Program-made: the position numbers and the translations under genes
The notes under the pieces: generated by a model
What the model was told of the DNA's origin: nothing
The model's database searches: none
Seen by the model: the letters and a program-made list of their open reading frames with translations, nothing else
In this document: positions 51,654 to 62,506 of the stretch, one piece after another
Layout of the letters: every line of letters starts with the position of its first letter
Position numbering within the stretch: position 1 is the stretch's first letter
From: Vespula vulgaris
Lineage: Eukaryota; Arthropoda; Insecta; Hymenoptera; Vespidae
Length of the DNA stretch: 64,000 bases
Assembly (NCBI RefSeq): GCF_905475345.1
Contig: NC_066590.1
Coordinates: 1,106,501-1,170,500, forward strand
Direction: 5' to 3'

Positions 51654-54339
51654 TTAGGCACTGCCACCCTTAACAACAACAATTACCAAATGATCCTCTT
51701 TTAAACCTTCTTCGCTTAAACTAGGACATGTACGCTTCAGGAGCTCTGTAGAGAAAGCACACGGTGGAAATGCATAGAGTACTCCAGTTCCTTCTGTATC
51801 TTTATTTAAAAGCGATATAACACCTGCTGCTTCTTTTTGCTTTAAATAAGAAACCAAATTACGAAGTGGTCGTGTTTGAACATTAGCATCATCATTTGTA
51901 ACAGCTCCACTTGATCCAGCAAGACCAAGAAATATAGCATGCGAACTAGAAGTTTGTATTCTTTTAGATACATCATCCAACTTTGGTTGATCAAGACGAA
52001 GACGCTGTGTTATTCGTAGCATATGTTTACCCTCTTCATCTTTCATAAGAGCATCTATTATTTCTGTATCTCCATCTGTAAGATGAAATTTAGCTGGAAA
52101 TAGTGAATTTTTTAATATTAATGCACCTTGCCAAACTGCAATGGATTTCCGTGCTACTTCGGGTAAAGTACGAGATGTGGAAAGCATTCCTGTACGAGTA
52201 TTCTCAGAATCAGAATCTGAATCCATTTGTCTTCTACGTGGTGATCTAGATCTGGACCGATCTACACCCGGTTCTCGCGATAACGATCTCCTTAAGCTAC
52301 GAGGAGTTTCATATTCCATTTCTGGTGGAGGTCTACGACTTGACCAATCAGCTTCATCGCGAAGATAACCTTCGGGACAAGTACCGCGATAACCACCTCT
52401 TCCACCACCTCTTCTTTCATGCCATGGTGCACTTCCTCGTCCCCGAAACCCTCTTGGTCCATAACCAAATTCATTTTCAGGACCATAAGGATCATACGGT
52501 GATTCATAATCTACTAAGCGTGGTCTAAAGTCTGCATTGTCTTCAGGATATGATCTAGGTTTAAAACCAAAACCTGGTGTTACATCTGCGAAATCAACTC
52601 TTAATCTTCGGTCAGGACCACCAAGAGGAAAACCACGCATTTCCTTCACAGCAGCCTGTGCAGCATCGATAGAGTCATAAAGAATATATGCGTTACTATC
52701 ACCTTTTATGTAATCAATTTTTTTAATTGCTCCAAATCTGTCAAACTCTCTTTCTAATTGAGGTACTGAAGTCCAAGGACCTAAACCACCAACCCATATT
52801 CGTGTAGTGGGAGTTGCTTTACCATATCCTATCTTGCATTGAAACTTTCCTATATACTGTCCAGAAAGTTCAACTTTGCATCTATGAGCCATATCTAATG
52901 TTTGGAATCGTACAAAAGCATATGCATTTCCTGTTCCTGGTGGTGGTCTTTTGATATCAATATCATCAACAATACCATATTTACTAAAAATTCTACGTAA
53001 TTCTTCCTCAGTTATATTGATTTCTAAGTTACCAGCAAAAAGAGTTCTGGTTGCAAGAGGGTCATCTTCCGGAGATACATGATGCAGATAATTTGGAAAT
53101 TTATCTTTCTTATTTTCAACTCGTTCGAATCCATGAACAGGATGACGAAGCATCATATGTCTAGGTGGACCATAATGATGAGGGGGACCTGGATGAACAT
53201 GAGGTGGTCCGTGATGAATAGGTGGCCTAACAAATTCATGATGAGGGGGTGGTATTGTTTCTCTTCTCATTTCACGATGAGGAGGCAAACCTACAGGAGG
53301 TCCATATACACGTTCATATCGATCTAATGGTCTATGCCTATCTGTTGGACCTGGAGATCTAGCATAATACCGTTCATAATCTGGTGGTGAAACAGATCTT
53401 TGTCTACGATATGTATCAGGTCTTTCATAGACTGGTTCTACCAAAGCTACTTTATCATACATTATAATTCGTGGTTTAGCATGTTTTGCATCTCGTGCAT
53501 CTTCTGAGCTCCTGAAGCACACATAAGCAACGCGTTCATCTAATTCATGAGAAATTCTTATAGAAAAGTCACCAAACTTTTTGTATTCTCTATACAAAGT
53601 ATCTTTAATTACTTCATCACTGGCTTTTGGATGAATGGAACTGACACAAAGAACTTTATAACTGTATGGCCGTTCTGGTGGCAAATCACGAGGTGCGCGC
53701 AAATAATCATCGCGATGTGAACTTGACTCTACATAACGCGCATGAGATGACGCTCTTGCTGATGGACTAGGACTTCTAGCACCTCTGCTACGTCGTCGAA
53801 TACGTTCTGGTGTTATCCGTTCATCACTTGAATCATCATATCTATAAATTGATAAGAATATAATATTAACTATTAGAGAAAAAAAATAAAAGTATGACAA
53901 TGATATGTGATTTGCATTCACCTAAAAACAGTAATATTTAATAAAATAAATAGTATTATTATATATAAAAAATAATATCACAATACGCAAAAAATACTTC
54001 GCCATATTAGTTTTATATATATACATATATACACATACGTATACATATATATACACATATACATATAGTTAATATAAATGTATACAATAAATCTTAATTT
54101 ATCATAATTTAATACGCAAATATAAATTAATAGATAATAAATATTAAATTAATTAAATGATAATGGAGACATTGTTCGAAGAAATAATGTTTATAATGTC
54201 AGAATACAAGAAAGATTTAACGAGTAGTTTATACTTATTTGAAAAATATAGAAAGAAGAACTAATGCTTACCGTCCCATGGAAGATCGACTTCGTTTCAC
54301 CCGAGGAGGCGGAGTATCACGACTCGAACTTCTTTTCAT
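51654..54339 (-). CDS. nito: Spenito (RBM15 homologue), RRM-SPOC protein of the m6A writer complex
   Basis: Exons 54339-54272 and 53841-51654 join in phase to give 751 residues. Spenito/RBM15 recruits the METTL3-METTL14 methyltransferase to RNA and acts in splicing, sex determination and Wnt signalling in flies. Seen: an RS-like N-terminus (MKRSSSRDTPPPRVKRSRS); RRM1 about 84-162 (YKVLCVSSIHPKASDE); a Pro/His/Arg-rich spacer; RRM2 about 288-362 (RTLFAGNLEINITEEEL, YAFVRF); RRM3 about 370-445 (RIWVGGLGPWTSVPQLEREF); an Arg/Gly-rich segment; and a C-terminal SPOC domain about 590-751 (VWQGALILKNSLFPAKFHL, HAIFLGLAGS, VSYLKQKEAAGVISLL). The start is the ATG of the upstream exon, since reading the second exon alone gives only intron sequence. 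It is divergent from the region before the ZAD gene. Confidence 0.95.
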
Positions 54340-55528
54340 GTTGTTGCGGATCTTAACCGTAATTTTATGTCGGTCGTCTCGCGGAATCCCAATCATCAAC
54401 GCAGTTTAATGTATCGTAGTGAAATAAAGAAGAAGAAATAATATCTTCGCACAATCTTGCGAATGGAGAAAATGTTTAGATATCAGCGTTCAGTATTTTT
54501 TTTCGTCAGAATGTCTACCTTCCTCTCGAAAGGACACACAAAATGGCGTTTTAGTACTGTCTTCAATTTCTACGTACTTCCGTTTGCAATATGATTTCAA
54601 TAGAATTTTTAATTTATTAATTTAACATGATTATTATATCAAGATAAGGAATATTAAGAAATAATTTATGATAAGAAAATGTAGTTAAATGAAATTTAAC
54701 GTATACGAAAGTAAGAAAATCCATATGGTTGTTCCAAGCAGTTGCAAATACGACGTATCATGCGGCACAAAGAACTATCATTGGTCGACGTATAATAGCT
54801 TCTTTTCATTTTATCGACATGTTTGCCAATCCAAGTAAATTTTTTTTTAACGATTCGATTATCATTCAAAAACGAACACACATATTTCTTCGATCATTAT
54901 TTGCGAATTTAAAAAGTATTACTTTTTATTTAGGTATTCATAGAAATATATCTGAAATTAGAAAATATATTATAGTACGTCATTTGATCAATAAACAGCG
55001 CTAGTGTCGCCAACGTTTGTATTTGGAATTGAATTTCTATGTTGAATGCTATATCATTGTCGGAAAGTAATTTTATTGTCTACTTGTGGCTTGTTTGTAC
55101 AACTGACGGCTTGTGCGTATATTTGTTTGTATTTTAATAAATAAGTATTTCGTTTTAAAATAGATTATTTTAAGTGGTATTTGCATTTTGGTTAAAATAT
55201 TTCAGTGAAATGTGTGTGGTTTGTGTTTGTTTTCTTTTCTTTTTTTCTTAAATAAAATATCTATTTAATCGCGCATTACACGTATATATGTTGAGTAATC
55301 CAACAATAAAATTCCTTAACCTTCTTTCCCAAAGATTTGCAAATTTAATGCGTGCTTCTCACACAGTCCTTTATTTGAATGCAATCCAATAATTATAATT
55401 ATTTTTTATACAGAAATATTCTTGTTTTATTGTCGATACAATACTTATGTTAATAAGCGTTAAAAATTTTTACAATATAAAATTGACTAAAAATATTTCT
55501 AATAAATAAAAATTGTCATAAGAGAAAA
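54340..55528. other. Divergent upstream region of spenito and the ZAD zinc-finger gene
   Basis: Contains the spenito promoter and 5' UTR (minus strand), with an AAAATGGCG element at 54540-54548, and the upstream region of the gene at 55529. Short open frames between 54696 and 55004 exist on both strands but have no family support. Confidence 0.5.
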
Positions 55529-56944
55529 ATGGAGAATGTCTGTAGGTTATGTCTTCGAAAGGAAGAAAGTATGTTGTCTATATTTTCTTTTGGCAACGAA
55601 AAACTACTTTCACAAATTATAAATTGCTGTTCTATAGAGGTGAATATTTTATATGAATATTAAATTATATGTATTTCGTATTACAATTTCGTATTAAATG
55701 TATATTAGCACAATCGTTACACGTTTCAGATATCAGAAAACGATATATTACCTAAATTAATATGTATAGAGTGTGTTAAAAAATTAGAAGGTTTTAACGA
55801 ATTTAAAAAAGAATGTAAAAGATCTGATTATGTATTACGCGAACATTATAAAATGGAATTTAACGTTGGGTTTAATTTAAATAATATTAAAATATATCAG
55901 GTATGTAACAAAGCTATTTTTGTTGTTGTGTTGGTGTACATACTAGTAGATATATGATTTTAGGACGTTTATGTACAAACTGACATGGTAAGTGCACCAT
56001 TACAAATAGAAAAACCATCTTTGTCCACGCAAGCTAAGAAAATAGAGAAACAAAATAATTTCAATATGTATTTTAATACTAACGATAATCATAATCAAGA
56101 TGACAATACGATAATTAGTTCTAAGTACTTAGATCATGTAATTTCAAGTACTTCAGATAGTCAGAATTCTTTTGAAACTAATGATAAGCCACAACTTCAA
56201 TACAAGTGGACAACAAGTATGAAAGCCTTGGAAACTGTTGGTATAAGAAAGAGCAATCGTTTAAAAAATAGGCAGATTTCTACGTGTAATTTTTGTCAAA
56301 AAGAATGTACATCTAGAAAAGCATTACGCGAACATAGTAAACATCATGAAAAAAATCCCAAGCAAAAATGCAGTAGAACATTTAAATGTGAAATATGTAA
56401 AATGCCATTTAATAAAAAACTCAAACTCAATTTGCACTTGAGAATACATGGTAAAATATTACCTATAAAAAATAAAAAACAATATTTATGCGATGTTTGT
56501 AGTAAAACTCTTACATCTAAATCTGGATTACAAAGGCATCTCAAAATTCACAATGATTCCAGGCCATTTGCTTGTCAATTTTGCAGTAAAACTTTTATTA
56601 TACTCAGTTACAAAAAGAGACACGAAAAAACACATAGTGGCAATAAAGATTTTGTATGCCATATTTGCAGTGCAGCATATGCATCTCCTAACGGATTCAA
56701 GTATCATTTAAAACTTCATACGGGAGAAGCTAATTATTCTTGTGAGGTATGTGGTAAATCTTTCAGAAGGAAAAGACACTTAAAGGAACATATTTTTACT
56801 CATACCGGAGAGAAACCATTTGTTTGTAAAATATGTGGGTCGGCTTATGCTAATTCTGGTACTCTTTTTGTACATGAGAAAAAATGCAAATCTAGACTTG
56901 GTCGCGGTAATACTCTTTCTCTGAAGAAGGAAGAACTCAAATGA
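55529..56944 (+). CDS. ZAD-type C2H2 zinc-finger transcription factor
   Basis: Exons 55529-55639, 55730-55900 and 55964-56944 join in phase to give 420 residues. The N-terminus is a ZAD (zinc-finger-associated domain): MENVCRLCLRKEESMLSIF supplies the first Cys pair and LICIECVKKLEGFNEFKKEC the second. ZAD domains dimerise and mark an insect-expanded class of nuclear DNA-binding proteins. After a disordered linker come seven fingers from about residue 198: CNFC..., CEIC..., CDVC..., CQFC..., CHIC..., CEVC... and CKIC...; the first six are C2H2 and the last is C2HC (HEKKC). TGEKPF-type linkers occur before the last two. The number and order of fingers do not identify a specific orthologue. Confidence 0.92.
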
Positions 56945-57464
56945 AACTTGGAAAAGTTTTAAATATTACATAATTTCCTAAGTACCTGATTCCTACAGTT
57001 AATATGTGTCTTTCAAGGTTGTTTTTTTGTAACCTATCAAACATCTAAAATGTGTGTAATTTATTTAAATTAAAAATACTTATATATATATATACATTTA
57101 TATATATTACATATATATATATTTACTTTCACTCTAATCCTGTTTGTAATTTTGTATTACGTTCAAATATATCGTCTGGAATCGCACGCATTCAGCTATA
57201 CAATAAACTTATTTACAATGGACTTAATACAATTCTTTGGTATTATAATCGCGAAGAATTGAATGTGTTGCAAATAACGTAAAATAAATAAATATTTTAA
57301 GTCTTTGCAAGCACGTGAAAACGATATTAACGTTGTCGCTCATTGAACTCTGAGATTCAATTTTCTGGACAAAAAATAAATCAAATAAAAGAAAGACGGC
57401 TAATATTACGATGTTGACCCTTAATAGTAAAATCGATTAAAGGTAGAAAACGAAGCCAAGAAAA
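56945..57464. other. Convergent 3' ends of the ZAD gene and scabrous
   Basis: AT-rich 3' UTR sequence with AATAAA signals on the plus strand near 57283-57295. No exon is seen. Confidence 0.5.
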
Positions 57465-59865
57465 TTATCGGCAGTTTTGTTTTCTTTGTATCGCCATTTC
57501 TGAGGAAGCGATAGCCATCCACTCGTTCGTGTTAGACTTAAACCAAGTAAGCCCTAATGAGTATTTACCATTTAAATTAGCATGTTGACAATGGCTGAAC
57601 CACCAGCCACCGTGATAATTAGCCGCGCAATCGGTGGAACTAATATCCATGTCTCTGTCCTTAGCACTAAAGGCCATATTGTTCTGATAGGACAATGCGT
57701 CGGTTGCATTTCCGGAATAACCGGAAACACGGAGCTTATAACCGGATTCTTCGGAATCAACATTGAAGTATTCATATTCTGCGTGCCAATGCGTACCATA
57801 TATATCCATCAGATCGATTTTCAACCTGCTACAATTGTCTCGAGTAAGTCTATGAAGTGCTTCATTGCCTATCCAAAATTCATTCACCGGTGAACCAAAA
57901 CCTGCTGCATAATCGTTCCAGGTACGATCGAATTCGACCATACCGTCGATGCGTCTTGAGATAACGATCCATCCCTTATGACACGAGGCTAGCAACGGTG
58001 CACCTGGACCAGGTGCAAGGAGAGTAAGGCCATCTCTTTCGTCGCAATTACCTGGTAAGGCATCGACGATCAAGCGATACTGATCCTCCACCTGCTCGAG
58101 CTCGTGAGTTATGTTGCTTGCTTTTTCTATAGACGACGATAAGTCAAGACGATTAAGGGTATCGTTGAGTGCGTCGATAGACATTTGATGTCTATCGCTT
58201 CTTTCTTGGAGCTTAGAGGCACTCACACTGAGCGCCTGTACGGCTCTTCGGAGATTCGACAATTCTTCTCTAGTCAACGATAATTCAGCTGCTTTTCTGG
58301 CGGCATTAATATCCAATCTTGCGATTTCTCTTTTAGTATCCGATCCATTACCATCGACCTTGTCCTCCAACGTTTGTACAGTTTCAAACAATTCAACCAT
58401 CGTTTCGCTAAGCTTACTAGTCGAGGACAACTCTTTACTCATATTTTTCAAAAGTAGAGATAATTGCTCCTGAGCCATCTCCAAATTAGCTACACGACCA
58501 TTCAAGTAATCCTGATTTTCATATACCACTCTCTTCTCTATCATACCACGTTTCCTCGAGACTAAAGAAATTTTATGTTCTAGATTCGTCAGACGTTCCT
58601 CTATACGATGTACCAAAGGTCTCGAATAACTATGCCTTTTCCTACTTTCGTGCAGCACTTCGTTTTTGATTTCATTGTCTTCGCGCAACTTGTCCTCGTG
58701 TCGATGAACGGAAAACCGATGGGATCTGTGCTCGCTCGGTGTATCGCATTTCAATGATTTCAATTCGATCTGCACAGTGCCGATCTAAACAAACGAACAA
58801 ACCAAAAACGAAAAGGAATAAATTAATCAGATAATTTAAAATTGGAAATATATAAGTGGAAGATAAAGAGAAAGACGATGACTCGAGTGGAACTGTTTAA
58901 AAAAAGAGACGAGAATGATTATTGGAATGTCCAAAAAGAAAAAAGAAAAAAAAAGGAAGGAATACGAAACATCTGCTTTTGTCGAAAGAGCGCAACGAAC
59001 CACGACACATACTGGGCCTGTGCGTGGTACTTATGAACATTGGTGGGACGAAGAGGGCATCGCGAGTGAAGGGCCCGTAGAGAGGGAGGAGAGAGGGTCG
59101 ATGCTGCCAAACGAATGGAACGCCGGAATGAAGGGGGCCGATATAGCGAGGAGCCAACGGCGGCAGCTGTCGGCCGGTAAAACGAGAAACAGAAATGGGG
59201 AGCCACCGGTTGCCGGCTGTACGAACGCGGCAGGTGCATCTCTTGCGTCTGTCTTTCTTTCTTTTTTTTTTATTATTGTTTTTTTTCTTGTTGTTTTTCC
59301 CTTTCTTTTTCTTCTTCGAATAACTACTAAACACGTTGATGCGTCAACGTGTCTCTTATGTTTACGTATACGATAAACGTCTTCGTGGATCGTATATTAT
59401 TAATCGTATATGCATATAAATAGTATTCTTTTTTTTTTGATATTATTACCTGACTGGCGACATCGGCGCAGGTGCGGGATAGCTTGCTGGCACGTTCCTT
59501 CATAGCTGTGATGTCGATGCGAATTGTCCCCAGGGCAGCTTCGAATTTGGCGATACGACCGCCGAGATTACGAATGCCTCTTCCTACCTCGGCAACGTCA
59601 CCCTTCAAAAGGGACAATTCGCTTCGCATCCTTGATCTTTCTGCTAATTCCTCACTGGCATTTCTTGTTCTTAGAACTTCAGCGACTTCGCTCTGTAACT
59701 CGGTTACTGCACTACCCAACCATCTCACCCTCAAACGCTCGTTTTTCGCCTCGTTGCCACTTCCGCCTCTTAGCTCGTTTACTTCTTTCCTGTAACGACC
59801 GTAACAATAGAAGATTGGATTGATTTTCCTTGGTATCAATTTGTTAGTTAAAGTTTCTTAAGTTA

Positions 59866-59897
<32 letters not shown>

Positions 59898-60559
59898 GGT
59901 TTATCTCTATCTCTATCCCTAGTGAGTTGAACGCCTTGTGAATTCATCGAGCATGCATGTTTCATTAGATGACTTAGTTCGCAGACGAATTAAAGATTAA
60001 TGAGTATAAGAGGTCATTGCTATCTATAGAAACGTTTATTGGAAACGTTTATTGTTTTTTCTTTATTGTTAATTTTCTTTCACAACACATATACCGTATC
60101 GATTGATATGAATTTTCTTCTTTCCCTTTTTTTCTTTTATTACACACATACAAGAGCTTACACCGTATAAGAAAATAGAAAAATCAACGAGGTAGGTTGC
60201 TTGCTTGCTTGCCCGCGCGTTCTATCGATCGTACGAGAATTGAAAAGAGTTACGATCGGACAAAAAGAAAAGAAAAAGTAGGAGAACATAGAAAAAAAGT
60301 AAAAAAAAAGGAAAGGTCTCTCTCACCTCAATAACTCGACTTCTTTTCTGAGTACAATCAATTCTGTATTTTTCTCTATGGCATGTTTCAAACTCTCTTC
60401 CAAGGCATTGTAATCCTCTTGACGATGATAAAGAAGCGCGTTAACTTGTTCTTGCAATAATTTCACTGTGTTCGCGAGATTCTCGTTATTTAAAGGGACT
60501 GTCGTAACACCGTTGATCGTTTTTAACATAGCAATCGCTAATAAACACAGGGTCAACAT
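57465..60559 (-). CDS. sca: Scabrous, secreted fibrinogen-related Notch regulator
   Basis: Exons 60559-60327, 59789-59450 and 58784-57465 join in phase to give 630 residues (fly protein 774). Scabrous is secreted by proneural cells and stabilises Notch at the membrane, spacing sensory precursors and ommatidia. Residues 1-18 are a signal peptide (MLTLCLLAIAMLKTING). Residues 25-430 are largely heptad-type coiled coil. The fibrinogen C-terminal domain spans about 438-624: GNCDERDGLTLLAPG, CHKGWIVISRRIDG, FGSPVNEFWIGNEALHRLT, CAANYHGGWWFSHCQHANLN, LGLTWF. Near-identity of these blocks to fly Scabrous, including SGNATDALSYQ and the HCQHANLNGKY block, separates it from other fibrinogen-related proteins. 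Proneural-type E-boxes lie upstream (60898) and in intron 2. Bases and codons are more GC-rich than in neighbouring genes. Confidence 0.95.
58970..59240. promoter_or_regulatory. GC-rich block in scabrous intron 2 with E-boxes, possible enhancer
   Basis: This part of intron 2 is far more GC-rich than the rest of the non-coding window. It contains GCAGCTGT (59163-59170), a match to the proneural E-box GCAGSTGK, and GCAGGTGC (59230-59237). Open frames occur on both strands but show no domain and would be in the intron. Enhancer function is inference. Confidence 0.35.
59873..59898. repeat. CT microsatellite in scabrous intron 1
   Basis: Near-perfect CT/TC dinucleotide run between the first two scabrous exons. 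Confidence 0.9.
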
Positions 60560-60897
60560 TGCGTCGTTAATAATGTTTAATGCGATAACTTTATATATAT
60601 ATATATATATATATAAATATATATATATAAATATATTGATATAAACGTTGAATGACCGAAATCACTAATGTTCCTATAAATTATGTCATTGAGATGATTA
60701 GATTAAATGAAATATCTATGTGTATGTCATGGACCACGATATGGAACTCGTGATAACTAATAAAAAATAAGGAGTAAGCACGTAGAATTCTGTCCGTATT
60801 CCTGGACTCTCCAAGACTTACTGGCGTCTCTTCGACGAGGTACGCGTGTATTATATCCGTTGGCTGGACAAAGGCATCAGGGGGATACCAATGTGGA

Positions 60898-60905
60898 GCA
60901 GGTGT
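60898..60905. promoter_or_regulatory. Proneural-type E-box upstream of scabrous
   Basis: GCAGGTGT matches the Achaete-Scute class E-box GCAGSTGK and lies about 340 bases upstream of the scabrous start codon. Fly scabrous is a known direct proneural target; binding here is inferred. Confidence 0.4.
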
Positions 60906-60997
60906 TCGCCAACACCAGGCGTCCCAGGTATACATCGTTGTGTCTCTCGCCTCTTACTCTCGCGCGTGTACACCCTCTCCTTCTTCTCTTCTTCTCT

Positions 60998-61110
60998 ACC
61001 ACCACCACCAGTACCAGCACCACCACCACCATCACTACCACTAGCACCACCACTACCACCACCACCACCACCACCATTACCATTACCACCACTACTATCA
61101 CCATCTCCTT
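60998..61110. repeat. Imperfect CCA/CAC trinucleotide array
   Basis: Imperfect CCA/CCG-like triplets with TAC and CAT interruptions, followed by a CTTCCT tract. Poly-Thr, poly-Pro and poly-Val frames are artefacts. Confidence 0.9.
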
Positions 61111-62438
61111 TTCCTCTTCCTCTTCCTCTTCTCCATGCTTCGTTTCATTCTGCCCCTGCTCTCTAAGAACGCCTGCCTGCTTTACCCTCGAACGTGCCAT
61201 ACGATTTGCCCTTCCGTACTCGAATAACACATTATTGAAGTTAACCGTACAAATCGTCTTACCTATATACACACACATCTTTTCTTTCCTCTTTCTTAAT
61301 ATTATTACACAGAATCGTTAGACAATTTGGTTTTTCTTCGATTCTCCCGTTCGAATTCTATTCTACGATTTTTACTTTGCATATAAAGAAGAGTTTTGAA
61401 TGTACAAATTTTATTATATACATATTATGTTTCTTTCTTTTTTCTTTTTTGCTTTCATTTATTTATTTATTTATTTATTTATTTGTTTGTTTTTTAGGGA
61501 TTCTTTTTAGATTCCTCATAATATTTTTGAAGAAAATTACTATTTTATTTTTTTCTTTCTTTTTTTTTTCGTTCTTCTTCTTCTTTTTATTTTTATCTCG
61601 CAGGCTCCTCCACGCGCACGCCACGCGACATCGATGGCCTCCGGTTCGCTCGTGCGAAAGATGTAAGAGAGGAAGGGAAGAATACTCAAAGAAAGGAAGC
61701 AACTTCATTATACTCGCAATCTTTTGTGCCGCAGGTAAAACACACGAAGATATTTTTGAACTATAAGAAAAAATAATATTATAATGACCGAGTTAGATAA
61801 AAAAGAAAATCTAAAATCTCAGCTTTGATGTAACGTTTAAGTAATAAATGAAATATATCCAGTGTATACAATTTTATATTTAACGAAATATATCTATGAA
61901 ACAAGAAGACAAATCGTTCGTTAAATTAATACCTACAGCAGACAGCTCTCGTAAAAAAGTGATGCGATGTATATAATTTCTTATAAACTTGGAAGGTTTC
62001 ATTGATATAATCGTTACAAAACCAATTGCACGTTCTTCTTTTACGTGTTTGAACAATTGGTAATACGATATCAAATTTAAACGTAGAACGTAGGTAGTAA
62101 GAGAGAAGGGTGTATAACCGAAGGCACGCGCTTCAAGGGTTCGATGAAAGAAAATGAGAAGAGAAAAGGACGGTGCGCGCTTGTGTTTATAACCACCAAC
62201 TCGGTCGGTCCATAATATATGTGTATGTACATATATAGATATATACACACACTGATTTTAGTTGTATATATATATGGATGAACGGCATACTCGATATGCT
62301 AACACGAATCCTTCTGCCACGCGCCGCGTGCTTGCTCAACCGTAGGAGATCCCTACTCCATATGCCCCCATAACCCAATGGCACACGACAGACTGCAAAT
62401 GCATCTCTCACAGGCATCTTTATGGACATCGATGCCCT

Positions 62439-62447
62439 TATAAAAGG
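62439..62447 (+). promoter_or_regulatory. TATA box of a plus-strand gene running off the right edge
   Basis: TATAAAAGG is followed about 30 bases later by a likely start region near 62465-62475 and then a clean donor CAGCTG/GTAAGC at 62506/62507. No ATG precedes the donor in a long frame, so this looks like a non-coding first exon; coding exons must lie beyond 64000 or be too short to see. Confidence 0.55.
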
Positions 62448-62464
62448 CGTTTCGCATACAGGGC

Positions 62465-62506
62465 AGGTTCGCTATACAGATCAACATCTTTCTCGATTGT
62501 CAGCTG
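62465..62506 (+). other. Putative non-coding first exon of a gene extending right
   Basis: A short, less AT-rich segment bounded by the start region of a TATA promoter and the donor GTAAGC. The exact 5' end is uncertain by about ten bases. Confidence 0.45.

Larger units (their letters stand above)
60560..62438. other. Scabrous upstream region, divergent from a plus-strand promoter
   Basis: Holds an AT tract (60592-60632), a less AT-rich segment at 60780-60960 with an E-box at 60898, a CCA-type repeat (about 60998-61110), poly-T/CT tracts (61430-61600), and an exon-like GC-rich piece at about 61604-61661. No supported coding exon is seen. Confidence 0.4.

Noticed and set aside
54696..55004. 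Overlapping small frames on both strands between spenito and the ZAD gene
   Set aside because: Neither resembles a known family; they overlap each other and no splice or promoter evidence favours one.
58842..59376. Plus- and minus-strand frames of 106-153 codons in scabrous intron 2
   Set aside because: No domain on either strand; long frames are expected because the block is GC-rich and stop-poor.
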